The notes under the pieces are model-generated. The model did no database searches, was not told the origin of the DNA, and saw nothing but the letters and a program-made list of their open reading frames with translations. This document shows, one piece after another, positions 34,652-42,186 of a DNA stretch of 64,000 bases. The position numbers were made by a program, and so were the translations under genes. The first letter of the stretch is position 1; every line of letters begins with the position of its first letter. This DNA is from VXYL01 sp963422285. GTDB taxonomy: Bacteria; Pseudomonadota; Gammaproteobacteria; Pseudomonadales; Azotimanducaceae. The stretch is taken from the NCBI GenBank assembly GCA_963422285.2, contig OY729419.2, positions 930,001 through 994,000 on the forward strand, read 5' to 3'.

Positions 34652-35261
34652 CGCGACCGCTGACGCGGTCGCCCCGCGATTCCGCCGAGCGGAATCGCCA
34701 ACGAGTGGCACCGACGCGACCGCTCAGGTGGCAGCGCCGCGGTTCCGTGCTGCGGAACCGACATCCAGCGGTGCCGGCGACGCGGGCCGGCCAACCCAGG
34801 ACGGAAGCATCCTGGCACCCAGACGGCGACCGGTGGACATTCGGCGCACCCCCTGCATCGGCATCTGCTCCACCACCTACGGCGACCTGGTGTGCCGCGG
34901 CTGCAAGCGCTTCGCCCATGAGATCGTGGGCTGGAACCGCTACCACGACAGCCAGCGCGAGAGAGTTTGGGCGCGCCTGCATACGCTGCTCGGGCAAAGC
35001 GTACGGGCCGTGCTCGCGGTAGTCGACGACGACAGGCTGCTGGCTGCCGCCCAGGAGGCGCGGATTGCGGGCGCGGCGACGCTGCCGCTGGAAGTTCTCG
35101 CCTTCCAGACCATGCAGGCGCTGCCGTTGCCGCTGGCAGCGCTCGGTTTGGCGGCGCACGAGGACGAACTGGATACGCGCGAGGCGGTGCGATTCGTGGA
35201 TCGGGAGTTCCACGCCCGCTCCTGCGCCCACTACGAGATGAGCTTCAAGACATTGGCGTAA
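34644..35261 (+). CDS. DUF1289 protein with repeat-derived N-terminus
   Basis: Residues 64-100 contain the DUF1289 cysteine cluster RTPCIGICSTTYGDLVCRGC, typical of small Fe-S or zinc-binding proteins of unknown function. A helical C-terminal region follows to residue 205. The ATG at 34644 overlaps the purF stop by 8 bp. The first ~60 residues are encoded by tandem palindromes and look like inserted repeat. The core could instead start at GTG 34833. Neither start has a strong ribosome site. Confidence 0.72.
   Translation: MPDATADAVAPRFRRAESPTSGTDATAQVAAPRFRAAEPTSSGAGDAGRPTQDGSILAPRRRPVDIRRTPCIGICSTTYGDLVCRGCKRFAHEIVGWNRYHDSQRERVWARLHTLLGQSVRAVLAVVDDDRLLAAAQEARIAGAATLPLEVLAFQTMQALPLPLAALGLAAHEDELDTREAVRFVDREFHARSCAHYEMSFKTLA
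34652..34765 (+). repeat. Palindromic repeats, family B, downstream of purF
   Basis: GCGACCGC-TGAC-GCGGTCGC (34652-34671) is a perfect hairpin, followed by GCGATTCCGC-CGA-GCGGAATCGC (34676-34698), another perfect hairpin. A diverged second copy runs from about 34713 to 34760. The 17-bp stretch TCGCCCCGCGATTCCGC (34669-34685) recurs inside lon at 43870-43886 in a different reading frame. Confidence 0.8.
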
Positions 35262-35302
35262 GCGCCGGTCGCGATCCGTCGCGCTGGACATCCGCCCCTC
35301 CA

Positions 35303-35340
35303 TTGGCCAGAACGCTCCCCGTGTCGACTCCTGGCCAAGT
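35303..35340. other. Inverted repeat between DUF1289 gene and cysteine-rich gene
   Basis: TTGGCCAG and CTGGCCAA flank a loop of about 20 bp. It could be a weak terminator of the purF transcript or an operator; there is no T-run. Confidence 0.3.
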
Positions 35341-35477
35341 GGGTGAAAAAATTGAAGCTTTGTGGGCAGGCGATTTTCCGCTACCGTCCTTGTCGGTGCC
35401 CGAACGGCGACGCGCCGATGCATGGTGGTGCTAGCCTAGGCCGGGCCGACGACGGCAACCGACAATGGGAGGTGAAG

Positions 35478-36161
35478 ATGAGACGGCTCGTCATGACGGA
35501 TGCTGGGCGCGGTGCCGCGTCCACAGCATCCAGAGCGAAGCGCAAGTGGCTCGCCATGATGCCCCTTGCGGTGTTTGCGCTGCTTGCGCCGCCCTGGGCG
35601 CAAGCAGCCGACAAGCCCACGACCACGCACGAACCGAGCATGCGCATCGCCACGACGGACCGCGAGATCGACCAGGCCATCCGAGAGGCCCAGGACGACA
35701 CGAATACTGGGTGCGGCAGAATCGCGATCCCGACGCCATCGGCAGACAGTCCAAACGACGGCAACGCCTATCTCTGCCGACAGAGACTGTCCTTAGGTCG
35801 AGTCGAAGCCTTCGATAATCACACTTCCCGGCTCGCGACATGCGACCGGGAGCATGGCGACTGCATGGACGAGCACCGCGCTTGCTTGCAGGAACACAAC
35901 GCCTGCGTGCGCGCGGCCATCAAGGATCGCCTGCGTTGCATGAACAACAGCGCGGACGAGGAGGAGTTCAAGCGATGCATAGCGCCGGCGGCGAGGGAGA
36001 AGATGGTCTGCGCCGCGAATAAGAATATCTGCGACGCGATGATGAAGAAGTGCGATGCGAACAAGGCCGCTTGCGAGTTGGCATCCCAGGAAACGCTTGC
36101 CAGAGATCATGCCCTGTGCGCTGTCGTCCACAACTGCTACCCCCCTCTTCCCGGCTGCTGA
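35478..36161 (+). CDS. Unknown secreted protein with mirror-symmetric cysteine ladder
   Basis: 227 residues from ATG 35478, preceded by a strong GGGAGGTGA ribosome site. A signal peptide covers residues about 1-40 (hydrophobic core MMPLAVFALLAPPWAQAA ending at the AQA cleavage box). From DNA 35841 to 36074 ten cysteines are spaced 6-6-6-10-12-10-6-6-6, reading the same in both directions. Each end has four Cys at exact seven-residue steps in highly charged helical sequence. This predicts two helices, each with a cysteine stripe, folded back on each other in a disulfide-laddered hairpin in the periplasm. Five or so further cysteines lie outside. No family is recognised. Convergent with lpxH. 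Confidence 0.8.
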   Translation: MRRLVMTDAGRGAASTASRAKRKWLAMMPLAVFALLAPPWAQAADKPTTTHEPSMRIATTDREIDQAIREAQDDTNTGCGRIAIPTPSADSPNDGNAYLCRQRLSLGRVEAFDNHTSRLATCDREHGDCMDEHRACLQEHNACVRAAIKDRLRCMNNSADEEEFKRCIAPAAREKMVCAANKNICDAMMKKCDANKAACELASQETLARDHALCAVVHNCYPPLPGC

Positions 36162-36217
36162 ACGGGACGGTGGCGAGTCATCGAGTCGATCTGCGCAGAG
36201 GCTTCGGCCGACGAATC

Positions 36218-36928
36218 TCAGAGCGCAAAGCAGCTCAGCGCGGTATCGCCGCGGTTCAGCAGGAGCTTCCAGCCGCAGCGGTTCCAGTCGCCGAGCACGA
36301 TGCGGCGGCGACTGCCGCCGAGATCGTGGATGCCGGGCCGGTGGGTGTGGCCATGCACCAGCAGGTCGGCGCCGGCCTCGTCCAAGGCGGCGGCGACGGC
36401 GGCGGGCGTCACGTCCATGATGTTGTCGGCCTTGGTTTCGTTGGCGGAGATGCTCTTGGCCCGCAGCGCGGCCGCCAAGGCGCGGCGTTCGGCCAGGGAA
36501 GCGGCCAGGACGCCGGCCTGCCAGACCGGGGAGCGAAACAGGGCGCGGGCGCTCTGGTATTCGGCATCGCCGGTGCAGTAGGCGTCGCCGTGGGCGATCA
36601 GCACCGGCTGGCCGTCGACGTCGATCAGCGTGGGATCGTCCAGCAGCGCGACGCCGGTGTCGGCGGCGAAGCGTTCGCCGAGCAGGAAGTCCCGGTTGCC
36701 GTGCATGACATGCACGGCGCAGCGTTGCGCCGCCGCGGCCAGCGCCACCCGCACGGCGTTCGCCGTGGGGCCGTCGTCGTCGTCGCCGACCCAGACCTCC
36801 ACCAAGTCGCCGAGGATGTAGAGCGCATCGGCGTTCGCGGCGTCGGTCTCGATCAGCCGCCCGAGCCCGGCAAGCACCTGCGGGCGCGACTCGTCGAGAT
36901 GCAGATCGGAGATGAACAGAGCGCTCAC
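36218..36928 (-). CDS. lpxH: UDP-2,3-diacylglucosamine diphosphatase
   Basis: Lipid A pathway hydrolase producing lipid X at the inner membrane. 236 residues, like E. coli LpxH. Calcineurin-type metal motifs: FISDLHLDESRP, ILGDLVEVWVGDD, MHGNRDFLLG, IAHGD and LVHGHTHRPG. Start GTG 36928 overlaps the folD stop (GTGA), so the pair is translationally coupled. Confidence 0.93.
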   Translation of the reverse strand: MSALFISDLHLDESRPQVLAGLGRLIETDAANADALYILGDLVEVWVGDDDDGPTANAVRVALAAAAQRCAVHVMHGNRDFLLGERFAADTGVALLDDPTLIDVDGQPVLIAHGDAYCTGDAEYQSARALFRSPVWQAGVLAASLAERRALAAALRAKSISANETKADNIMDVTPAAVAAALDEAGADLLVHGHTHRPGIHDLGGSRRRIVLGDWNRCGWKLLLNRGDTALSCFAL

Positions 36929-37779
36929 GAAGCCGACCGCTGTGCCGCCGCCAGGGTGTTCTCCAAGATCGATACCCGCGTCATGGGGCCGACGCCGCCG
37001 GGTACCGGCGTAATCCAGCCGGCGCATTCGGCCACCTCGTCGAAGCGCACGTCGCCGCGCAGTCTGCCGTCGGCCTGGGCGACGATGCCGACATCGATGA
37101 CGATGGCGCCTGGCTTCACCCAGTCCGCGCCGACCAGGCCCGCTTGCCCCGTCGCCGAGACTACGATATCCGCCTGCGCCGCATGCTGTTGCGGGCGCCT
37201 CGAGAAGCGATGCACCGTGGTGACCGTGCAGCCAGCCAGCAGCAACTCCAGCCCCATGGGCCGCCCGACATGGTTCGACGCGCCCACCACCGCGGCATGC
37301 AGGCCGCGCAGCGAGACGCCGGTACGGGCGAGCAGAGACATCACCGCCTTCGAGGTGCAGGGGCGGATGGTCGGTTCGCGCAGCACCAGCCGGCCCATGT
37401 TGTGGGGATGGATGCCGTCCACGTCCTTTTCCGGGTTGACGCGCCCGGTGACCCGCAGGGCGTCGATATGTGCGGGCAGCGGCAGTTGCACCAGGATGCC
37501 GTCGAAGGCCGGATCAGCGTTGAGTTCATCCACCAGGGCGATGACGCGGGCTTCGGAGGTATCGGCCGGCAGCTGGTGGACATCCGCCTTGAATCCCACC
37601 TGCTCGCAGTCCCTGCGCTTGAGCCGCACGTAGATCGCCGATCCCGGATCGTCGCCTACCAGCAGCACGGCCAAGCCGGGAGGCCGCAAGCCGCGGGCGC
37701 TGCGCTCGCCCACCTTGGCGGCGATGCCGTGGCGGATGGATCGAGCGATGGCGTTGCCGTCAAGGATTCTGGCGGACAT
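36925..37779 (-). CDS. folD: Bifunctional methylenetetrahydrofolate dehydrogenase/cyclohydrolase
   Basis: Interconverts methylene- and formyl-tetrahydrofolate using NADP. 284 residues. Catalytic Lys in YVRLKRRDCEQVG, family block ILVQLPLPAHID, NADP-site VVGASNHVGRPM and C-terminal TPVPGGVGPMT. Start ATG 37779; upstream in-frame codons lack family similarity. Placement beside a tRNA cluster before tig is typical of gammaproteobacteria. Confidence 0.95.
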   Translation of the reverse strand: MSARILDGNAIARSIRHGIAAKVGERSARGLRPPGLAVLLVGDDPGSAIYVRLKRRDCEQVGFKADVHQLPADTSEARVIALVDELNADPAFDGILVQLPLPAHIDALRVTGRVNPEKDVDGIHPHNMGRLVLREPTIRPCTSKAVMSLLARTGVSLRGLHAAVVGASNHVGRPMGLELLLAGCTVTTVHRFSRRPQQHAAQADIVVSATGQAGLVGADWVKPGAIVIDVGIVAQADGRLRGDVRFDEVAECAGWITPVPGGVGPMTRVSILENTLAAAQRSAS

Positions 37780-37824
37780 GGACGCTTCCTGAACAAGCGG
37801 CGCCATTGTACGCGAACATCGGAT

Positions 37825-37854
37825 TTGACTGAGGCGGACCGCCGCCGCTATGAT
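37825..37854 (+). promoter_or_regulatory. Promoter of the tRNA cluster
   Basis: TTGACT (37825-37830), 18 bp, TATGAT (37849-37854), followed by a GC-rich discriminator AAGCGTC, as in stringently controlled stable-RNA promoters. 25 bp before tRNA-Pro. Confidence 0.6.
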
Positions 37855-37879
37855 AAGCGTCTAGCCTTGAAGGGCTCGC

Positions 37880-37956
<77 letters not shown>

Positions 37957-37972
37957 GGATTCCCGCTTTGCA

Positions 37973-38049
37973 GCGCCCGTAGCTCAACGGGATAGAGCAT
38001 CGGCCTTCTAAGCCGGCGGTTGAAGGTTCGAGTCCTTCCGGGCGTGCCA
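37973..38049 (+). tRNA. tRNA-Arg (anticodon TCT)
   Basis: 77 nt with encoded CCA. Acceptor GCGCCCG pairs with CGGGCGT (one G-T pair); anticodon loop CTTCTAA gives TCT; T-loop GTTCGAGTC. 16 nt after tRNA-Pro, so cotranscribed. Confidence 0.96.
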
Positions 38050-38144
38050 AGCGCATCAACATGGGCAGCGAGGAACTTTATGCCGGAGCAGTCCCCTCGT
38101 GGGTGTAGAATGCATCCGTTGCGGGGAAGCCCGCAGCCGCTAAT

Positions 38145-38221
38145 GGTGGGTGTAGCTCAGTTGGTAGAGCCCCGGATTGTGGATCCGGTTGTCGTGGGTT
38201 CGAGTCCCATCATCCACCCCA
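38145..38221 (+). tRNA. tRNA-His (anticodon GTG)
   Basis: 77 nt from the extra 5' G (-1) typical of tRNA-His to the encoded CCA. Acceptor GTGGGTG pairs with CATCCAC; discriminator C; anticodon GTG. TAGAAT at 38106-38111 may provide its own -10. tig starts 20 bp downstream. Confidence 0.96.
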
Positions 38222-38240
38222 ACCAGACAACAGCGGACAC

Positions 38241-40016
38241 ATGCGGGTATCGGTAGAGACGACGGGCAGCCTCGAACGCAAGGTCACCATCGCCGTGCCG
38301 TCGGAACTCTTCGAGGAGAAGATCGAGGGGCGGCTGCGAAGCACGGCGAAAGAGGTCAAGCTGGCCGGGTTCCGGCCCAGCAAGGTGCCACTGCGAGAGG
38401 TGCGGCGGCGGTTCGGCAAGGCGCTGCGCCAAGAGGTGGCGTCGGAGCTCGTGCAAACCAGCTTTGCCGAGGCCGTGCGTCGAGAAGACTTGGCCCCCGC
38501 CGGCCAAGCAGCCATCGAGATACTCAACCTGGAAGCCGGGAGCGACCTGGAATTCACGGCCACCTTTGAGGTGCTGCCCGAGTTCGACTTGGCGGACCTC
38601 GCTACGCTGCGGGTGCGACGGCCTTCAGTGGAGATCGAAGAGGCCGACATCGATCGCACCGTGGAGTCGTTGCGCGAGCGGAGAACGCAGTGGAACCCGG
38701 TACAGCGGCCGGCGGCGGAACGGGACCGCGCGATCGTCGACTATGCTGTTCGGGTGGATGGCCGAGTGGTCGAGGAAGGCGAGGGCGAAGCGGTCATCGT
38801 TGGCGAAGCCAGCAGCCATGCGGAACTCGTCGCTGCGGTCTCCGGCATGTCCACCGACGAGACGCGGGCGTTTCCGATGAACTATCGAGAAACCGGCCAC
38901 CGGAAAGCTGGCGACGACAGCGCCCATGCCGCCGAGGAGCCGGTTTCCAACAAGGTAGATGGCGCTGGTGTCGCGCAAGGCGCTGCCACAGAGGATACTG
39001 AAGCAGATGCCGAAGCAGCCGCAGAAGCAGAAAAGGAAATCGTCGTTGCCGAGTCGATCGAAGATGCGGCGGAAGCCGACCCCGCGCAGCTCCCCGACAC
39101 GCCCGAACCCGGAATCGAGAACCTCGACGACGCATCGGCAAGTCGCCAAGCAATCTGTCAAGTGACCGTGCGCGCCATCGAGGAGCCGTCGTTGCCAACC
39201 CTCGACGACGAGTTCTTCGACTGGTTCGGGGTCGACAGCGACGGTGACCGCATGGGCAAGTTCCGCGTCGCCGTGCGCGAGCGCATGCAGGTGGAGCTCG
39301 ACGTGGCTAACCGGCGCACCACCAGGCAGGAGGTGATGTCGGCGCTAGCAGCGGCGCACGATTTCTATCTGCCCAAAGTCATGGTCGATGCCCAGGCCGA
39401 AATCGAGAGGGAGCGTTTTGCTCGGATCATGCAAAACCTGCCTCCCGCCATAGTCGAAGCATGCAAGGGTATCGCCGAGGAGCGTGTGCGGACGCAGCTG
39501 GTGGTGGGCAAGATCGCGGCCCAGGAGTCTATGCGCCCGGACGACGAACAAATCCGCGCTCGCATCGACGAGATCGCCAGCGCCTACGAGGATGCTGATG
39601 GCGTCAGGACCCACCTGTACGGGGACGAAGACCAGTTGAACCGGATCGAAGCCGCGGTGCTGGAAGATCAGGTGGTGGAGCATGTGCTATCGCTGGCCCA
39701 GGTCGCCACCGAGCAGGCATCCTATCAGGACGCGGTCTCCGGCACTCCCTTCCCCGAACCCGAACCTGCCGAAGAAGCATCGTCCGAGGACGCTGCCCTG
39801 CCGAGCGCAGCAGCAGATCAAGCGACGGGTGAAGTCGTAGCGGAGCAGCTGGAGTCGACAGCGGAATCGACAAAGGCGCCGGTCGAACTCGGGACGCAGG
39901 CGGCGCCGGTCGACGCGGACGAGCATGCTGCGAGCGCGGACAAGGAGGCGCCCAGTACGCAGAAGGCAGGCATCGTAGGCAACCTGCGCCGCCTGTTCGG
40001 AAGCAGGAAGGCCTGA
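38241..40016 (+). CDS. tig: Trigger factor with acidic inserts
   Basis: Ribosome-bound chaperone. 591 residues, against the usual ~430-450. The N-terminal ribosome-binding domain is intact (signature GFRPSKVPL in place of GFRxGKVP). The PPIase (FKBP-like) domain begins near residue 155 (DRAIVDYAVRVDGRVVEEG). It is interrupted at about residues 220-300 by ~75 residues rich in Ala, Glu and Asp that share no family similarity, then resumes with CQVTVRAIEEPSLPTLDDEF. The helical C-terminal chaperone domain follows, with a further ~85-residue acidic tail ending NLRRLFGSRKA. Prolyl isomerase activity may be lost. Start ATG 38241, directly after tRNA-His. Confidence 0.93.
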   Translation: MRVSVETTGSLERKVTIAVPSELFEEKIEGRLRSTAKEVKLAGFRPSKVPLREVRRRFGKALRQEVASELVQTSFAEAVRREDLAPAGQAAIEILNLEAGSDLEFTATFEVLPEFDLADLATLRVRRPSVEIEEADIDRTVESLRERRTQWNPVQRPAAERDRAIVDYAVRVDGRVVEEGEGEAVIVGEASSHAELVAAVSGMSTDETRAFPMNYRETGHRKAGDDSAHAAEEPVSNKVDGAGVAQGAATEDTEADAEAAAEAEKEIVVAESIEDAAEADPAQLPDTPEPGIENLDDASASRQAICQVTVRAIEEPSLPTLDDEFFDWFGVDSDGDRMGKFRVAVRERMQVELDVANRRTTRQEVMSALAAAHDFYLPKVMVDAQAEIERERFARIMQNLPPAIVEACKGIAEERVRTQLVVGKIAAQESMRPDDEQIRARIDEIASAYEDADGVRTHLYGDEDQLNRIEAAVLEDQVVEHVLSLAQVATEQASYQDAVSGTPFPEPEPAEEASSEDAALPSAAADQATGEVVAEQLESTAESTKAPVELGTQAAPVDADEHAASADKEAPSTQKAGIVGNLRRLFGSRKA

Positions 40017-40047
40017 ACGACGGTCCCGGCAATCGAAGGAGCACCCA

Positions 40048-40728
40048 GTGAACGACGCACCCTACCCCCCCAGCCATGATTCCATCCGCCTCCCCGCTAC
40101 CCGGGCGCTCGGCCTAGTGCCGATGGTGGTCGAGCAGAGCGCCCGTGGCGAGCGCGCCTACGACATCTATTCGCGGCTGCTCCACGATCGCATCGTCTTT
40201 CTGGTGGGGCCGGTGGAGGACAACGTAGCCAACCTGGTGATCGCGCAGCTGCTCTACTTGGCGTCGGAGAACGCCGACAAGGACATCCACCTGTACATCA
40301 ACTCTCCCGGCGGCGCGGTAACCTCGGGCCTGTCCATCTACGACACTATGCAGTTCGTACACTGCGATGTCGCTACCGTATGCATCGGCCAAGCCGCCAG
40401 CATGGGCGCCTTCCTGCTCGCCGCCGGCGCCTCCGGCAAGCGCATGGCGCTGCCCAACTCTCGGGTCATGCTGCACCAGCCCTCCGGCGGTTCCCAGGGC
40501 GTTGCCGCCGACATCGAGATCCAAGCCCGCGAGATTCTAGCCATGCGCCAACGGCTAAACGAGATCCTGGCCGCACACACCGGTCAGACCGCGCAGCGGA
40601 TTGCCGAGGATACCGACCGCGACTACTGGATGAGCCCCGAGGAGGCCTTGGAATACGGCTTGGTGGACATGGTCAAGCACCCTGTCGCCCCAGCGTCGAA
40701 AGCGGACGCGAGGCCGGCAACCGGCTAG
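40048..40728 (+). CDS. clpP: ATP-dependent Clp protease proteolytic subunit
   Basis: Serine protease forming the tetradecameric chamber fed by ClpX. 226 residues. Catalytic triad: Ser in GQAASMGAFLL, His in MLHQPSGG, Asp in DTDRDYWM. The propeptide starts at GTG 40048 with AAGGAG 7-8 bp upstream. The order tig-clpP-clpX-lon is conserved. Confidence 0.97.
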   Translation: MNDAPYPPSHDSIRLPATRALGLVPMVVEQSARGERAYDIYSRLLHDRIVFLVGPVEDNVANLVIAQLLYLASENADKDIHLYINSPGGAVTSGLSIYDTMQFVHCDVATVCIGQAASMGAFLLAAGASGKRMALPNSRVMLHQPSGGSQGVAADIEIQAREILAMRQRLNEILAAHTGQTAQRIAEDTDRDYWMSPEEALEYGLVDMVKHPVAPASKADARPATG

Positions 40729-40850
40729 TCGTCTCGGCAGCAGCGGCCCGGGGCTGGAACATCGTACACAAAGTGGCGGAGTCGGGGTTGCAAAATGCTC
40801 CTTGAACCATCATCGTTCACAGTCAGCGTAGCGGGAGCGTAAGGGACTTC

Positions 40851-42146
40851 ATGGCCAGCGACCAGAGCAAGGGCGGCGATGCCGGAGGCTTCCTCCAGTG
40901 TTCGTTCTGCCACAAGAACCAGAACGAAGTGCGTAAGCTCATAGCGGGTTCCGGCGTACATATCTGCGATGAGTGCGTGGAACTGTGCAACGACATCATC
41001 CGCGAAGACGCGCCCTCGGGATCGGAGGGCAAAGACAGCGACAAGCTGCCGGTGCCAAAGGAGATCAAGCGTATTCTCGACGAGTACGTCATCCACCAGG
41101 AGCATGCCAAGAAGGTGCTGTCGGTAGCCGTCTACAACCACTACAAGCGGCTGCACTACAAGGGCAAGAAAGACGACGTCGAGCTGTCGAAGTCGAACAT
41201 CCTGCTGATCGGCCCTACCGGCTGCGGCAAGACCCTGCTCGCGGAGACCCTCGCCCGCCTGCTCGACGTACCGTTCACCATTGCCGACGCGACCACGCTG
41301 ACGGAAGCCGGCTATGTCGGCGAGGATGTCGAGAACATCATCCAGAAACTGCTTCAGAAGTGCGACTACGATGTGGAACGCGCCCAGGTGGGCATCGTCT
41401 ACATCGACGAGATCGACAAGATTTCGCGCAAGTCCGACAACCCCTCGATCACCCGCGACGTGTCTGGCGAAGGGGTGCAGCAGGCACTGCTGAAGCTCAT
41501 CGAGGGCACCATCGCCTCGGTGCCCCCCCAGGGTGGCCGCAAGCATCCCCAGCAGGAGTTTCTGCAGGTGGACACGTCCAACATCCTGTTCATCTGCGGC
41601 GGCGCGTTCTCCGGCCTCGACAAGGTCATCGTGGACCGCTCCGACAAGAGCGGCATGGGCTTTCTAGCGCATCCGGCTGCCGGCCGGAAGGATCCGGACA
41701 GCATCGGCGAGACCCTGCGCCAAGTGGAACCGGAGGACCTCATCAAGTACGGCCTCATCCCCGAGTTCGTCGGTCGTCTGCCGGTGGTGGCGACATTGGA
41801 GGAACTCGACACCGCGGCCCTGATGCGCATCCTCACCGAGCCCAAGAACTCCCTCACCCGCCAGTACGCCAAGCTGTTCGAGATGGAAGGCGTCGAGGTG
41901 GACTTCCGGGAAGATGCCCTGTACGCCGTGGCCAAGAAGGCCATGGAACGAAAGACCGGCGCCCGGGGGCTGCGCTCGATCCTGGAGGCGGTGCTGCTCG
42001 ACACCATGTACCACCTGCCGTCATCGGATTCGGTGACCAAGATGGTGGTAGACGAGAGCGTGATCAACGGCGACAGCGAGCCGATGCTGATGTACGAGCA
42101 CGTCGAGGACGTGGGCACCAAGCTGGCCGGTGCGGCACCGGGGTGA
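40851..42146 (+). CDS. clpX: ATP-dependent Clp protease ATP-binding subunit ClpX
   Basis: AAA+ unfoldase delivering substrates to ClpP. 431 residues. N-terminal C4 zinc-binding domain (CSFCHKNQNEV, ICDECVELC), Walker A GPTGCGKTLL, pore loop GYVGED, Walker B VYIDEIDK, and the ClpP-binding loop region ending before DKVIVDRS. Start ATG 40851. It is followed by lon after a short gap. Confidence 0.97.
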   Translation: MASDQSKGGDAGGFLQCSFCHKNQNEVRKLIAGSGVHICDECVELCNDIIREDAPSGSEGKDSDKLPVPKEIKRILDEYVIHQEHAKKVLSVAVYNHYKRLHYKGKKDDVELSKSNILLIGPTGCGKTLLAETLARLLDVPFTIADATTLTEAGYVGEDVENIIQKLLQKCDYDVERAQVGIVYIDEIDKISRKSDNPSITRDVSGEGVQQALLKLIEGTIASVPPQGGRKHPQQEFLQVDTSNILFICGGAFSGLDKVIVDRSDKSGMGFLAHPAAGRKDPDSIGETLRQVEPEDLIKYGLIPEFVGRLPVVATLEELDTAALMRILTEPKNSLTRQYAKLFEMEGVEVDFREDALYAVAKKAMERKTGARGLRSILEAVLLDTMYHLPSSDSVTKMVVDESVINGDSEPMLMYEHVEDVGTKLAGAAPG

Positions 42147-42186
42147 TCGACCCCGCCCGCGGCCGTTCGACCGGGCGAAACGAGCC

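Noticed and set aside
34652..34698. Hairpins after purF taken as a rho-independent terminator
   Set aside because: No T-run, and the same sequence recurs inside lon; a repeat element explains it better.
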